From Cryptomeria japonica (lineage: Eukaryota > Streptophyta > Pinopsida > Cupressales > Cupressaceae): a stretch of DNA of 64,000 bases. The position numbers and the translations under genes were made by a program. The stretch covers positions 203,154,191 through 203,218,190 of the forward strand of contig NC_081408.1 of the NCBI RefSeq assembly GCF_030272615.1, given 5' to 3'. The notes below the pieces were generated by a model that did no database searches, was not told where the DNA came from, and saw only the letters and a list, made by a program, of their open reading frames with translations. This document shows positions 21,000 through 31,695 of the stretch, piece by piece. Numbering within the stretch: position 1 is the stretch's first letter; every line of letters starts with the position of its first letter.

Positions 21000-22391
21000 C
21001 TATGTGTAGAACCTACGAAGGTGCATGCTGTTGATAGGATCCTCCAAAGGTTCACCTTCTATAGTTGAGAGCTGATATGCCCCAGATCCATATGCTGCTG
21101 TAACGATGTAAGGACCAAGCCAATTTGGTTCGAACTTGCCCTTCTTCTCTCTGTCTTGCTGATTCTTGGGGTTTTCTCTGAGAACCAAGTCACCTACCTC
21201 AAATGTGCGAGGCTTGACCTTGTGATTGTAGCTGTGACTCATTCGTTGTTGGTAAGCCTTGAGATGATTAAAAGCAGTTTGTCTCCATTCATCCAGCAGT
21301 TCTAGTTCTTGTAAGCGAGAGACCCTATAGTCTTCATCAGTAATGATGTTTTGCAAAGAGACCCGTAAAGAGGGCAACTCGACCTCAATAGGCAAGATGG
21401 CTTCAAAACCATAGACTAGTGAATAGGGTGTAGCTCCTGTAGGTGTACGGATGCTTGTGCGGTAGGCCCAGAGTGCAGGATTAAGTTGGATATGCCAATT
21501 ACGGCTAGCGTCGTCGACTGTCTTCTTGAGGATTTTAAGGATTGTTTTATTAGATGCCTCAGCTTGGCCATTACCTTGGGGGTAATATGGTGTGGAGAAA
21601 CGATGGGAAATATGGAAGCGGTCACAGAGTTTGCGAACATCCTGATTTTTGAAGGGACACCCGTTTTCAGTGATAATGGAAACCGGAATACCGTATCGGC
21701 AAATGATATAGTTAAGGATGAATGTAGCAATTTGATTTCTAGTAACTTGTGTGAGAGGCACGGCTTCAATCCATTTTGTAAAATACTCTGTGGCAGTGAT
21801 AATGAATTTATGACCATTGGAAGAAGGAGGGTGAATCTTGCCTATGAGATCGAGTCCCCACTGACAAAAGGGCCAAGGAGATGCAAGTGGTTGTAGTTCT
21901 TGTGTTGGTGCATGTATGAGGTCTCCATGAATTTGACATTGCTTACATTTCTTGACAAATTGATATGAGTCTTTTTCCATATTGGGCCAGTAATATCCAG
22001 TCCTGATAAGTTTCTTGGCCAAGGTAGGACCACTAGCATGTGGACCACATATCCCTTCATGCACTTCCTGTAACGCAATCTGAGCTTCGTCGCTTTCTAA
22101 ACATCTAAGAAGAGTGCCATCTAGACCTCGCCGGTATAGGATATCAGCTAAAATGACATATTGAGAGGATTGGCGAATGAAAGTACGACGTTGGTTATTT
22201 GATAGATCAGGAGGTAAAGTATTGTCGCGAAGGTATGTGAAGATGGAACCATATAACTGGGATTCAGGACCAACAACACATATCATCTCAGTAGGCATTA
22301 TCTCATATGAAGGGACCAAAAGGTTATCCACCAAGAACTCATAGCGGGTCTCATTTAGAGGTAAATCAATCAATGAAGCAATTGTAGCCAT
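21000..22391 (-). CDS. Integrase of element 3a
   Basis: 463 codons, open throughout and in phase with the upstream polymerase except for one stop (22425). Zinc domain: H111, H118, C149 and C152. Catalytic core: D181 in WGLDLIGK, E242 in IITENG where Asp is standard, and E278 in GNGQAEASNK. The Asp-to-Glu change would probably impair strand transfer. The C-terminal end has DLVLRENPKNQQ and KFEPNWLGPYIV, typical of the Ty3 integrase tail, and no chromodomain. The ATG at 22391 is only the first Met after the stop; the integrase is normally released from Pol by the protease. Confidence 0.9.
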   Translation of the reverse strand: MATIASLIDLPLNETRYEFLVDNLLVPSYEIMPTEMICVVGPESQLYGSIFTYLRDNTLPPDLSNNQRRTFIRQSSQYVILADILYRRGLDGTLLRCLESDEAQIALQEVHEGICGPHASGPTLAKKLIRTGYYWPNMEKDSYQFVKKCKQCQIHGDLIHAPTQELQPLASPWPFCQWGLDLIGKIHPPSSNGHKFIITATEYFTKWIEAVPLTQVTRNQIATFILNYIICRYGIPVSIITENGCPFKNQDVRKLCDRFHISHRFSTPYYPQGNGQAEASNKTILKILKKTVDDASRNWHIQLNPALWAYRTSIRTPTGATPYSLVYGFEAILPIEVELPSLRVSLQNIITDEDYRVSRLQELELLDEWRQTAFNHLKAYQQRMSHSYNHKVKPRTFEVGDLVLRENPKNQQDREKKGKFEPNWLGPYIVTAAYGSGAYQLSTIEGEPLEDPINSMHLRRFYT

Positions 22392-22424
22392 GGCATCTGC
22401 GGCGCGATTCTGCTCTCTTGGTAT

Positions 22425-23003
22425 CTACTCAAAGTCTATCTTTGTAAAGTGCTGTTTAAGATTATCCACCATTTGTTTATAAGGCATTAACTTTTCATCT
22501 TTTGTTTGATAATCACCAGTTGCTTGACGGATAACAAGTTGGGAATCTCCAAAAACATGAAGTTCCTGGATCTTCCATTGAACTGCAATTCGTAATCCTG
22601 TTGTTAATGCCTCATATTCCGCTATATTGTTAGTGCAAGGAAATGATAAGCGGTACGATTTTGGTATAGAATCCCCTTGAGGAGTTATAAAGAGGATGCC
22701 AGCTCCTGCCCCATGCTGTGTGTATGAGCCATCGAAGTATAGTTGCCATGGCTTTGCATGTGACACTGTTAAAATGGATTCATTTGGAAATTCTGAATTT
22801 AAAGGAACATCATCTATCATGGGAGCATATGCTAATTGATCTGCGATGGCTTGTCCTTTTATTGCTTTTCTATCCACATACTCGATGTCGAATTCACTCA
22901 GTATCATTACCCATTTGGCCAATCGCCTAGTAAGTGTTGCTTTATTGAGAAGGTATTTTAATGGATCAATTCTCGCAACCAACTTAGTCTTATGAGTGAG
23001 CAT
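22425..23003 (-). pseudogene. RNase H tail plus second, archaeal-like RNase H of element 3a
   Basis: The first 80 codons end the standard RNase H and tether (RRLAKWVMILSEFDIEYVDRK). From about 22748 a separate RNase H begins: LYFDGSYTQHGAGAGILF (first Asp), NNIAEYEALTTGLRIA (Glu) and LHVFGDSQLVIRQATG (Asp). This second RNase H, placed after polymerase and RNase H, is the mark of the Tat group (Ogre, Retand and relatives). It is bounded by stops at 23004-23009 and 22425, both in otherwise continuous frame. Confidence 0.85.
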
Positions 23004-23009
23004 ATAATG

Positions 23010-23546
23010 TCATAATTTCTGTGAAGCAAAGACCACAGCGAGACATGTGCGCTCAATTGGTGTGTAGTTTAGCTTGTATCCCACCAATGTGCGACTGATA
23101 TAGTATACTGCTTTTTCCTTGCCCCCAGCAATTTGTTGTGCTAAGAGTGCCCCTAGTGCTGTTGGAGTAGCTGATATGTATAGTAGCAGTGGTTGATCTG
23201 GAATTGGTGGCATCAGAACTGGTGGATTTAGGAGATAGTCTTTGAGCATTTGGAAAGCCTGTTGACAGTTGTCATCCCATTTGAATTTGATGTTTTTATG
23301 TAGCAGGTGCTGAAAAGGATTACACTTATCTGCCAGTTGTGCTATGAATCTTCGTATGGACTGGAGTCTACCTTGTAAGGATCGAAGTTGATTGATATTT
23401 CTTAGTGGTTGCATTTCTAAGATAGCTTTGACTTTTGCTGGATCTGCTTCAATTCCTCTTTTGGATACAATGAATCCTAGGAGTTTCCCAGAGGTTACTC
23501 CAAAGACACATTTCTTAGGGTTTAATCTAACTTTGTATTTTTCCAA
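23010..23546 (-). pseudogene. Reverse transcriptase thumb and standard RNase H of element 3a
   Basis: It continues the polymerase frame after a single TAG at 23547. Motifs: VRLNPKKCVFGVTSGKLLGF, then IRRFIAQLADKCNPFQHLL (thumb) and LLLYISATPTALGALLAQQ, the position of RNase H motif 1, where the usual Asp is absent (SATPTALGA). Loss of that Asp is common in Tat elements, where the second RNase H presumably takes over. The final YTPIERTCLAVVFASQKL is characteristic. Confidence 0.85.
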
Positions 23547-24293
23547 CTAATCAAAGGCAACTGAAAGTATGTCCAAGTGTGTATTTCTGTCTATTGATTT
23601 GACCAAGAGGTCGTCAACATAATCTTCCACAGTTACATGCATGAGATCATGAAAGATAGTAGTCATAGCTCTTTGATATGTAGCACCTGCATTTTTTAGC
23701 CCAAAGGGCATGACATTCCAATAGAAAGTTCCCCAAGGACAAGTGAATGATGTTTTGTGTTGATCTTCGGGTGCAATTCTTATCTGATTATAGCCAGAGA
23801 ATCCATCCATTAATGATAGCATTTCATGACCGGCTGTGAGATCAACGATCAAGTCAATGTTTGGTAATGGAAAGTCATCCTTTGGACAAGCTTTGTTGAT
23901 GTCTCTGAAATCTATGCAAATTCTAATGCTGCGATCTGGTTTACTAACAGGTACCAAGTTAGAGATCCATTCCGGATAATCAATTGGGCGTATGAATCCA
24001 ACATCCAATAATTTCTCCAGCTCTGCTTTGACTAGTAATGCCACTTGTGGATGCATTTTTCTTAATTTTTGTTTTACTGGTTTTGCCCCCGGTTTGACCG
24101 TCAGATGATGCATTACCAAATCCAGATCCAATCCGGGCATATCAGCGTATGACCATGCAAAGTTGATTTGTCGCTCTTTGAAGAAACTTATGAATTTTGA
24201 CCTTTCGGACTCTGTCAATGATTGAGCTAGGAATATGTTGTGCGGAACCTCTTCTGTACCGATGTTTGTTTTGATAGTTTCTTCTACCAACAT
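23547..24293 (-). CDS. Reverse transcriptase of element 3a
   Basis: 248 codons with all central motifs: WISNLVPVSKPDRSIRICIDFRDINKACPKDDFPLPNID spans the fingers (residues 109-147), LMDGFSGYNQI carries the first catalytic Asp (D163), VMPFGLKNAGATYQRAM follows, and YVDD is at 225-228. It ends at a TAG after LSVAFD that interrupts the run into the thumb. Upstream, the frame is +1 relative to Gag-protease; the change occurs near an A-rich run at 24383-24400. The sequence identifies a Ty3/gypsy polymerase with confidence. Confidence 0.93.
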   Translation of the reverse strand: MLVEETIKTNIGTEEVPHNIFLAQSLTESERSKFISFFKERQINFAWSYADMPGLDLDLVMHHLTVKPGAKPVKQKLRKMHPQVALLVKAELEKLLDVGFIRPIDYPEWISNLVPVSKPDRSIRICIDFRDINKACPKDDFPLPNIDLIVDLTAGHEMLSLMDGFSGYNQIRIAPEDQHKTSFTCPWGTFYWNVMPFGLKNAGATYQRAMTTIFHDLMHVTVEDYVDDLLVKSIDRNTHLDILSVAFD

Positions 24294-24369
24294 GGATGAT
24301 TTTTCCTCATATGATGCTGGGAGAATGCCGAGCCTTCCATCTTTGGGCGCCTCAGAGAGGTTTTCACCC

Positions 24370-25155
24370 TCAGATGCGTCCTTTCTTTTTTACTTTTTTG
24401 GGGTCAGATAGCGCCACAGTGTGGTTTTCGCCATAAGACCCTTGATTTGTTCTTATTTTCACATTTTTGCGATTGGAAGGTTCGACACCCTCACCAAAAT
24501 ATGCCACGCTATTGAGTTCTATGGTGTATCTCGCTTTATGGTCTCCAGGGGGAAGATCATTTCGTATGCCTAGATAATCAATAAAAGCTTCATCATTTTG
24601 GAAAGTATCCAACTGTGCAGGTCCTTCATTATCCCAGTCAATGAGTTGGTGATGAACAAGGGGAAGGCCGTTAATGTCTTCGAAGTTAGCGGGGCTAAGA
24701 GTGAAGATGTGGTTATATTCAGGTATGTCAAGGTAATTATCAAGGTCATCGATGGCACTCTCCTCATCAGTCTCGAACACGAGCGAGTCCAAATTATCAT
24801 TACTAGTAGCGCATTCCAGAATAGGTGTTCTCATCCTATGTGATTTCAACCTAGAACCTTGAGACAAGGACTGTGTAGACTCCGCATGGGTTGTTTCTTG
24901 ACTAACTCTGAATTTGTTATAAAACTCCTCCTCTTCTGTGGGTTCACCTGGCTCTCTGAATGTCTCGGTGAGCTCATAGTCATTGGAGGATTTGTCTGAA
25001 CCCCATTCCCATTCATTGGAGTCTGTGGAATAGCGATCCTCTTGTTGAATTTTGGCAATTTTGATTTGTGATGCCTCTTCTGTCCTTTTAGTGTGGATCT
25101 TGGAAGTCAGAAAACCAAGTCCCTTCGAGCGTTCCCTTTTTACAGTTAATTCAGG
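24370..25155 (-). pseudogene. Protease-to-polymerase linker of element 3a
   Basis: An acidic, poorly conserved spacer is translated in the Gag-protease frame, with TGA/TAA stops near 25156 and between 24868 and 24900. It carries Asp/Glu-rich runs (FETDEESAIDDLDNYLDIPE) and ends in a Lys-rich KKVKKK stretch, where the frame changes by +1 to enter the polymerase. I see no enzyme motif. Confidence 0.6.
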
Positions 25156-25254
25156 TTAAAAGGGCTCCATAACGCCTTCTTTTCGTAACCCAAGAGGGCT
25201 TTTTCCATCATACCCAAATTTTTGTAGAATCTTGAAGCCTTTGCCATATTTCTC
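25156..25254 (-). pseudogene. G-patch-like motif after protease, element 3a
   Basis: KYGKGFKILQKFGYDGKSPLG has the Gly spacing and aromatic residues of a G-patch, a short RNA/helicase-contact motif that also follows protease in some retroviruses. The same type of motif occurs at the matching place in element 3b (about 47400). It ends at TAA 25156. Confidence 0.65.
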
Positions 25255-26220
25255 ACAGGGTATATTGATCTGATCTTGTGTGTCATCTTCAATGTCTTTG
25301 TAGAGCATTTTGTATAAACCTTCCTCTTCCAGTTCGCCCCATCTTTGAAAGGTAGTAGGGTCCCATTTGAGCGTCATGATGAATGTTTGCTTGTTAGGAT
25401 GTGGCCTTCCATATTCTTTTGGAGAGTTCATGACTTGTCGTAAATACATGGTCTGATTTAAAGTGTATTCTCCCATGCCTTTGTCCTGAAATTTGCCTTT
25501 AAGTTCACCTTGTTTTGATGTCGAAGGTTTTAATGACTCAGGATCAATGTATGCCGAAGAAGGAACAACTTCACGATTACTGGGAATGATGGTCTCAGTA
25601 TGTGATCTCAAATTATTGCAATATATGAACGGATTAGGATCGCCGTTAACTGTTACCTCGACTCTGTTGTGAGGAAACTTAATGCATTGATGATATGTCG
25701 ATGGGATTGCCCTCATTTCATGAATCCAAGGACGTCCTAGCAATATATTATAAGTAAGATCTAAATCCAGGACTTGGCAAACCACATCCTTTGTAACTAG
25801 CCCAATTCTTAGAGGTAAGGTGATCGTGCCCTTAGATGAGCATTCTTCATCATCGTATGCCTTGATGGTGATTTGATTTTTTTAATTCACAGCTTTATCG
25901 GAATATCCCAATTGTTTAATGGTGCTCAATGTACAAATGTTTAGACCAGCTCCTCCATCTATCAGGACTCGCTTTATTCGATGTTTGTGTATGAAGGCTT
26001 CAATATGTAATGGTGCATTATGTGGTTGACTTACAGAGGCATCATCGGCTTCTGTGAATGTAAGGGAATATGGAATGGAAAGGTATCCCACCATGGCTTG
26101 AAACTGGTCCACGTTCAGATCAGTAGGAACGGTGGTGTCTCTCAAGATTTTGTCAAGAATAGCTTTATGAGCGGGGGATATGCGTAAGAGCTCAAGGATG
26201 GAGATGAGCGCGGGTGTCTT
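25255..26220 (-). pseudogene. Aspartic protease of element 3a
   Basis: LIEAFIHKH-type lead-in is followed by RVLIDGGAGLNICTLSTIK near 25962, which places the catalytic Asp in D-G-G rather than the usual D-S/T-G, a variant seen in this lineage. YNILLGRPWIHEMRAIPST (about 25745-25690) is the C-terminal strand and helix. A TAA near 25880 splits the domain. The protease would cut the Gag-Pol precursor inside the particle. Confidence 0.8.
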
Positions 26221-28527
26221 CCCTAACTGTTCTACAAGGTCATACTCAGGTTTGGTAGATGAAGAAGTGGTGTTTTTAGTCAAAGCACCTGGCAAAGTAA
26301 TTTTACCTCGACGAGTTGTAACATGACATTCAGAAGTAGGTTCGGAAGAAGATCCAACACCTCTTAGGACAATCTTGGGTCGCTGAGGAGGATTCTCAGG
26401 GTTTTTGTTCTTGATGGTAATAGTAGAGATATGATTGTCCATCGAGATATGATTGATAGTTGAATCATAGTTGTAAGGTGCTCTAGTATAGTTGGCTTGA
26501 TCATCTGTGACTTTAGCTTTTCCATTGTCGTGCTTTGGGAATGGTTCCTTAAACATCTCATGTTCTTGATTGGATGAGTGTCTTTCAATCTCAATGTCAC
26601 GTCTATCAATGAGATCTTGCACAATATTCTTCAATCGATGACAATTACCTATTTTATGACCCTTGCTTTTATGAAATTCACAATACTCATCATCATTCCA
26701 CCAATTTGGTTTGACCTTTGGTTCATATGGCGGGAAATCTGGAATTGTGATCACTTTGTTTGCCACCAGCTTTTTGAAGACTGACTCAAGTGGTTCTCCC
26801 AAAGGAGTGTACTTCCTTCGTGACCTAGAAGTTGTTTGAGTATTCACTTGATTGTTTGTAGAACTTGATCCTGAAAAGATGATTTTGGGTCACACTGTGT
26901 TGGCATCAACAACACCATCATTGACTGTGTTCTTGTTTTTATTCCAAAATCTTGGCTTGTCTTTTCCTTTAAAGTCATCTTTGTTTTCCTTGAATAACTT
27001 AATGACTCCTTGTTCAATTAGGACCTTCTCTGTTGCTAAGCCTTTTTCGATGACGTCCTTGAAGGTGGACAAACAAGCTTTCCTTAGATCATAGCCAATG
27101 TCTTTATTAACATTTTGGGTGAACATTTCTACCATTTGTTTTTGTGGAATTTCGCAAGAGCATCTGCTGGCTAGATTTCTCCATCTTTGTAAAAATGATG
27201 CAAAAGATTCTCCCTCTTTTTGCTTAGTGTTGCACAAAGTAGTGACTGATATGTCTGTCTCTATGTTGTAGGAGAAATGTTGAATAAATGCCTCTGCTAA
27301 GTCACCCCATGACTTAATTCCAGGTGGAAGTTGGGAGAACCATTCCATAGCTTGATCGCCTAAGCTTTGTGGGAATAATCTCATCAAATATGTCTCTTTT
27401 GAAGCCACTTCAATGCAAGCTGTGAAAAATTGTCTTATGTGTGCCTTAGGATCCCCTTTTCCTCTATACTTGTCAAATTTAGGCATCACAAAGTGTGTAG
27501 GAAATGGAGGCATTGGAATGCTCTTGTCAAATGGATAGGGACATATGTCTCTCATTGTGTAGGTTGGCTTCGGTGTATTTATGTCCTCCATTTTCTTTTG
27601 TAAGTCCCGGATTTGTTGCTCCAAATTGCTCTTAGGTGGAGATCGACTTCTTGGACCATATTCTATGTTTGAGGTACCCATTGGAGGAGGTGCATGTTGC
27701 ATATATGGATGATATTAATCATACACATGTTCATATGGAGGAGGTCTGTAATGATGTTGCATATATGGACCACTTGGTATAGATTCATGTTGAGGAACAC
27801 CATATCTATTTTGTGCATGTATACCATACTCTACAGGCATGTCATGTTCTATTGTATTGCCCCCAAATTTGACATGAGGTTTCCTTGTGTCCAAATTTTG
27901 AGCATGCCGTGGAATATCCCATTGCTTTGGTGGTTGATCCTTAGCATTGATATGTGATTGCGCATATTTTTCCCCATAAGACTTCCATAATGGTCTGCGA
28001 AGATGAGTATCATATTTTTGACCATGTGTATGTGGGACCTCTAGTTTTTGAAGCAAAGCTGATGGTGATTTAGGTACCATGTGTGGTCCTCTATTTCCTC
28101 CACTGTTAGGTCTCCTTTGATCCATATTGGAGTGAGGTTGTTGCAAAGGTCTATGTTCCATTATTTTAGACATGTCAAAATCATGAGGTATCTTGGCTCC
28201 ACTTTGTGCCATCATGTGTAAGAAGTATTGTCTATCCCTCCTCATTATCTCCTCAATCAATCGATTGAAATGGGGATTCATAATGGATTCTTCCACATCT
28301 GCTGAATGTATTGATAAGTTGTCCAAATTTTCATTGTGTGTAGCATTGTTGTTTAGAGTGTCCATGTTCTCAACATTTGGGATGTTTCTATAAGCCTCCA
28401 TGTCCGGCAATGTAGTGTGATCAGTATTGAAAAATAAATCATTGTCATACTCATAAGAACTCATGTTTGCGGACTCTTGAGCCTCTTTAGTTTCTCTCCT
28501 AGATTTTTGAAGACGGGTTTCAACCAT
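26221..28527 (-). pseudogene. gag: Gag of element 3a
   Basis: The frame starts at ATG 28527 and is in phase with the protease. The N-terminal 270 codons are low-complexity and His/Pro/Asn-rich. After TAA at 27715 comes the capsid domain (about 27600-26900): MPKFDKYRGKGDPKAHIRQF, LMRLFPQSLGDQAMEWFSQL, then FIQHF and ESFASFLQRWRNLASRC. After a stop at 26890 a Cys/His motif, CEFHKSKGHKIGNC (about 26682-26641), precedes IVQDLIDRRDI. It fits the retrotransposon gag family followed by a degenerate zinc knuckle. Gag would assemble the particle and bind RNA. Confidence 0.85.
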
Positions 28528-29023
28528 GAACTAGGTATTAACCAAGATGTGTGAGATTAGATGAAAAATGGAAAGAGTATGGAAGACCAAGAGTTGGATG
28601 GAATGTAAATGAGTCTGAAGTGTACTTGCAATGTCCAAAGTGTAAGACCAAGTATGTATGTAGTAGAGTAGGTGTGACTTCCAAAGAGAGGATAGTTTCT
28701 CTTGATGAGGTAAGTTGACCTTGACTCTAAGTAAAACCAAATGAGACCCAAAGGTAGGAAACCTTGATGAGGGACCACTTAGCAAAGTGTTGTTGTATGT
28801 AGTGTGTTGACAAAGTATGATGAGGACAAGCAAGTGACCTTTTGACTCAAGTTTAGACAAGTATGAATGTAAAATGAGATGTGAAGCAATGATGGACTAT
28901 GTGAGACCCAAGGACAGGTTAAATGCTAGATGAAACCTGAAGAAACAACCTAGGAAGCTCAAGTATTCTGAAACTGATTTCTTTTGTTTGCTGGACTATG
29001 AAATTTTCTTGCAATTTTGAACA

Positions 29024-29310
29024 CAGACGCGACTGTATACTTCACAAACACGGTTTCCGGACACAGACGCTACTCTGTCTAACCCAAATGCGCTTCTGCG
29101 ATTTTCTTGTTTATGTTTGTTGGACTATAAAGATTTTTGCAATTATGGACACAGACGTGACTGTATACTGCACAGACGCTGTTATCTGACACAGACAGGT
29201 TTATATTCAACACAGACACTGTTATAAACACAGACGCTATTCTGCCCTTCACAGACGCGTTTATATGACTCAGACACGGTTAAAATAGACACAGATGCGT
29301 TTCTGTAAAA
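29024..29310 (-). repeat. GCGTCTGTGTC array, gag-proximal block
   Basis: On the plus strand about 11 units read ACACAGACGC with variants ACACAGACAC and ACACAGATGC, spaced about 18-25 bp with gaps. On the gag-pol transcript they read GCGTCTGTGT, the same sense as in the PMD intron. Confidence 0.75.
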
Positions 29311-29579
29311 TTTATGCAATTTTTTTCCAATCTGTGAAGTCATTTTGTTGTGACCAAATCTGACTGTTTGACTGATTTTCGTGACAAGAGGACACAGTGC
29401 TGATGAGGACTCAATGTTTGCAAGTGTTTAGACTCCAAAATGACTCCAAGAAAAGCGTGTTGTTTGATGTAAAATTGTTTTGCATACACTTGAAGACACA
29501 AAAGACAAAATGTTTTGTTGTTTGGTCTTGATTGTTTGAATGTTTAACATAAGTCAAGCACAATTCTTATGGCTAGCCA

Positions 29580-29960
29580 AGACAATAGTTGCTGATCCCA
29601 CATGGGGTTTTACCCCTGATGCTACGCTATTCAGAGCGGATACTTAGATACTTGACCTCACTGGCTCCACCCTCGGCACTCACTTCTCGGGTCAGCCAAG
29701 CATCAGTCCCCATGAAAACTCCCCATGGCGAACTTTGTATCTCTACTAAGAACCGTATGTGTGTGGGCCGCTACCAGAGGTCCGACCTCCTGCCCCAACA
29801 ACTAGAAGGATTTGGGCCTCTAAAACAAAATGGTGCTAGTAAGGGCATCCACTCGTGTGGCCATACATGTGGCACTTTCAGCTCTGTAAATACAGAAGGC
29901 TCCCAGCCGGTAGGGGTTACGCCCTACAAATGGTCAAATAAATTTGATCAAACGGGTTTA
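29580..29960 (-). other. GC-richer block in the gag-pol leader
   Basis: About 380 bp of more balanced composition than its surroundings, rich in short inverted matches such as CCCCATG/CATGGGG. It lies between the two motif arrays. A plus-strand frame (29589-29984) is open but resembles nothing I know. A structured leader RNA for packaging or internal initiation is possible, unproven. Confidence 0.35.
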
Positions 29961-30533
29961 TGGGGAGACATAGTGTCGGTATGAACTAATCAGCACATGT
30001 TATCCATAGTTTTCACCATGAATACATTTGATTATAGTGGTTCGGATGAGGTGGGTTTTCCTCGCTACCACTTGGGTCATCCTCTTCTCACTAGTAGTCC
30101 TAATGACCACACGGGAAGACAGGCCCTCTAAAGATTAAACAAAAAGAGCCTATTGCTCAAGACACAAAAGATAATGATTCAATTTTAGTGCACCAATGGA
30201 AGTGTTTGCTAGTCTATGAAAACAAGGCACACAATAAAAATCCAAAAAAACCTTGCCAAGGACCTGCACCAAAGATTTGTTAGTAGTTTGGGTTGTTTTC
30301 AAATGATCACCCCTTCCTGCAAGCACACAAGTTAGGTAAATTTTTAAAACCCAAAAGATTTTGTGAAAATAGGGGCCTTCAACAAAACGTTTTTTGCTTC
30401 CAAGACAAGCTGCACCAATTTAGTTAGCTAGATCTGAAAGTGTTAGTCCGAAAATAAACTAGATCTGAAACCTTAAGTACAAAATCCGAAAATCGAATCA
30501 ATGAAAACTTCAAAATTTTGAAACAGTAAATAC

Positions 30534-30800
30534 ACAGACGCTGTTACCCTAAACACAGACACATCTGGATAACACAGACGCGGTTCTGTGATGCACAAAC
30601 GTGCCTAAAAACCACAGACGCTCCTTTTCGACACAGACGCGCTTCGGTAACACAGACGCGCTTCTGTAACACAAACGCGGATAGAAAAGACACAGACGTG
30701 CCTATCCTGGAACCTGCAAAATGAAATATTGACAAAACATAGACATAGATAAAGTTGCCACAGACGCGCCTGAAAATCAAAAACGCGATCCGAAAGTGCG
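30534..30800 (-). repeat. GCGTCTGTGTC array, LTR-proximal block
   Basis: The plus strand shows ACACAGACGC-type units every 18-22 bp, about 12-14 in all, with variants CACAAACGTG and CACAGACGTG. Spacing and degeneracy resemble the 16622-16890 array, in inverted genomic orientation. Confidence 0.8.
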
Positions 30801-30899
30801 CAAACGCGAAAATACCAAAAAATGCTGCCGAAAATATCCGATCTGCAACTTCAAAAACACAAGATCTACAACAAGGAGGTTAAATGCAAAGGGACAAGA

Positions 30900-30917
30900 G
30901 TCCCACCAGGCGTGCCA
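30900..30917 (-). other. Primer-binding site of element 3a
   Basis: The minus strand reads TGGCACGCCTGGTGGGAC three bases inside the 5' LTR. The TGG start fits a tRNA CCA end. I cannot name the tRNA with confidence. Confidence 0.65.
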
Positions 30918-30920
30918 AAA

Positions 30921-31690
30921 TGTATATGGTGAAAATGGATAACAATAATAACAAGATTGAAAGGCTAAATGAATTCAACCACAAAATCCTAACCTCACAA
31001 TCAACAAAGATCCACCATAACATATGAAGATTACCTAAGACAATGCAAATCACATGAAATCACAAAGATCATACCATCACATGTCCAATAGGGTTTTGAT
31101 CTCCATTCTTCCTATCTCCATTGATCTTGCTTGATATATTTGCTCTCAGATTTTATGTGCACAAGAGCTCAACAAAGAACAGAATGTGGTTGCAAGTAGA
31201 ATCGTAGTGTAGTCAAGTCCTTAAGATGATTCATTAGGGTTTGATAATGAAGAAGGCATCTCCTTAAATAGAAAACACAATATGAAATGGAGGATTAAGA
31301 TTGAGAGGTGTAAAAGGAGGTCAGCTATGATTAGAGGGTAGGTAAAATAAATAATAAAATAATGAGAGGGGTAGGTAGTGTATGAATTAAGAGATGAGTG
31401 ACATGTGTCATAGGTAGAAAAGGTTAATGAATTAATTAAATAAATAAAGATTTATTTAATTAATAGAAGAAGTGGGATCAATTAAATAAATAAGAATATT
31501 TATTTAATTTAGGAAAAGGGATAATTTAAATAAATAAATGTATTTATTTAAATGAGAAATAAGGCTAGAAAAGGATAAATGAATGAATTAAATAAATAAA
31601 GATTTATTTAATTAATAGAAGAATTAGGCTTAGATAATTAAATAAATAAAATATTTATTTAATTAAACATGACAATTTTAGGTGTCTACA
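30921..31690 (-). repeat. Element 3a, right (5') LTR
   Basis: 770 bp, TGTATATGGTG to GTGTCTACA, with intact TG...CA ends. Palindromes lie at about 31430-31665 and the candidate TATA box at 31262-31271. Confidence 0.92.
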
Positions 31691-31695
31691 AGTAC

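Larger units (their letters stand above)
28528..30920 (-). other. Long gag-pol leader of element 3a
   Basis: 2.4 kb between the 5' LTR and the Gag ATG without a convincing gene. It holds the primer site (30900-30917), two ACACAGACGC arrays and a GC-richer block (29580-29960). Short frames in it are not supported by homology I can recognise. Confidence 0.6.
15323..31690 (-). mobile_element. Element 3a: Tat-type Ty3/gypsy retrotransposon with an antisense PMD gene
   Basis: It is 16,368 bp with 770-bp LTRs that differ at roughly 14-15 positions by eye (about 2%). The gag-pol genes lie on the minus strand (28527 to 21000), so the right LTR is the 5' LTR. Between integrase and the 3' LTR is about 4.9 kb carrying a plus-strand plant mobile domain gene with a predicted intron. 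Antisense frames in this position are known from several large plant Ty3 elements such as Grande and RIRE2. Two RNase H domains place it in the Tat group. Stops and one frameshift make it non-autonomous now. It inserted into LTR2 after the three-LTR structure formed, as the insertion occurs only once. Confidence 0.9.

Noticed and set aside
24383-24400. Programmed -1 frameshift at the A-AAA-AAG heptamer between protease and polymerase of element 3a
   Set aside because: The polymerase frame is +1 relative to Gag-protease, not -1, so slipping back at this heptamer would not reach it. A one-base indel in the A-run is simpler.
29589-29984. 131-codon frame in the leader of element 3a
   Set aside because: It is antisense to gag-pol, with no recognisable domain and composition explained by the GC-richer block; kept only as an unexplained region.
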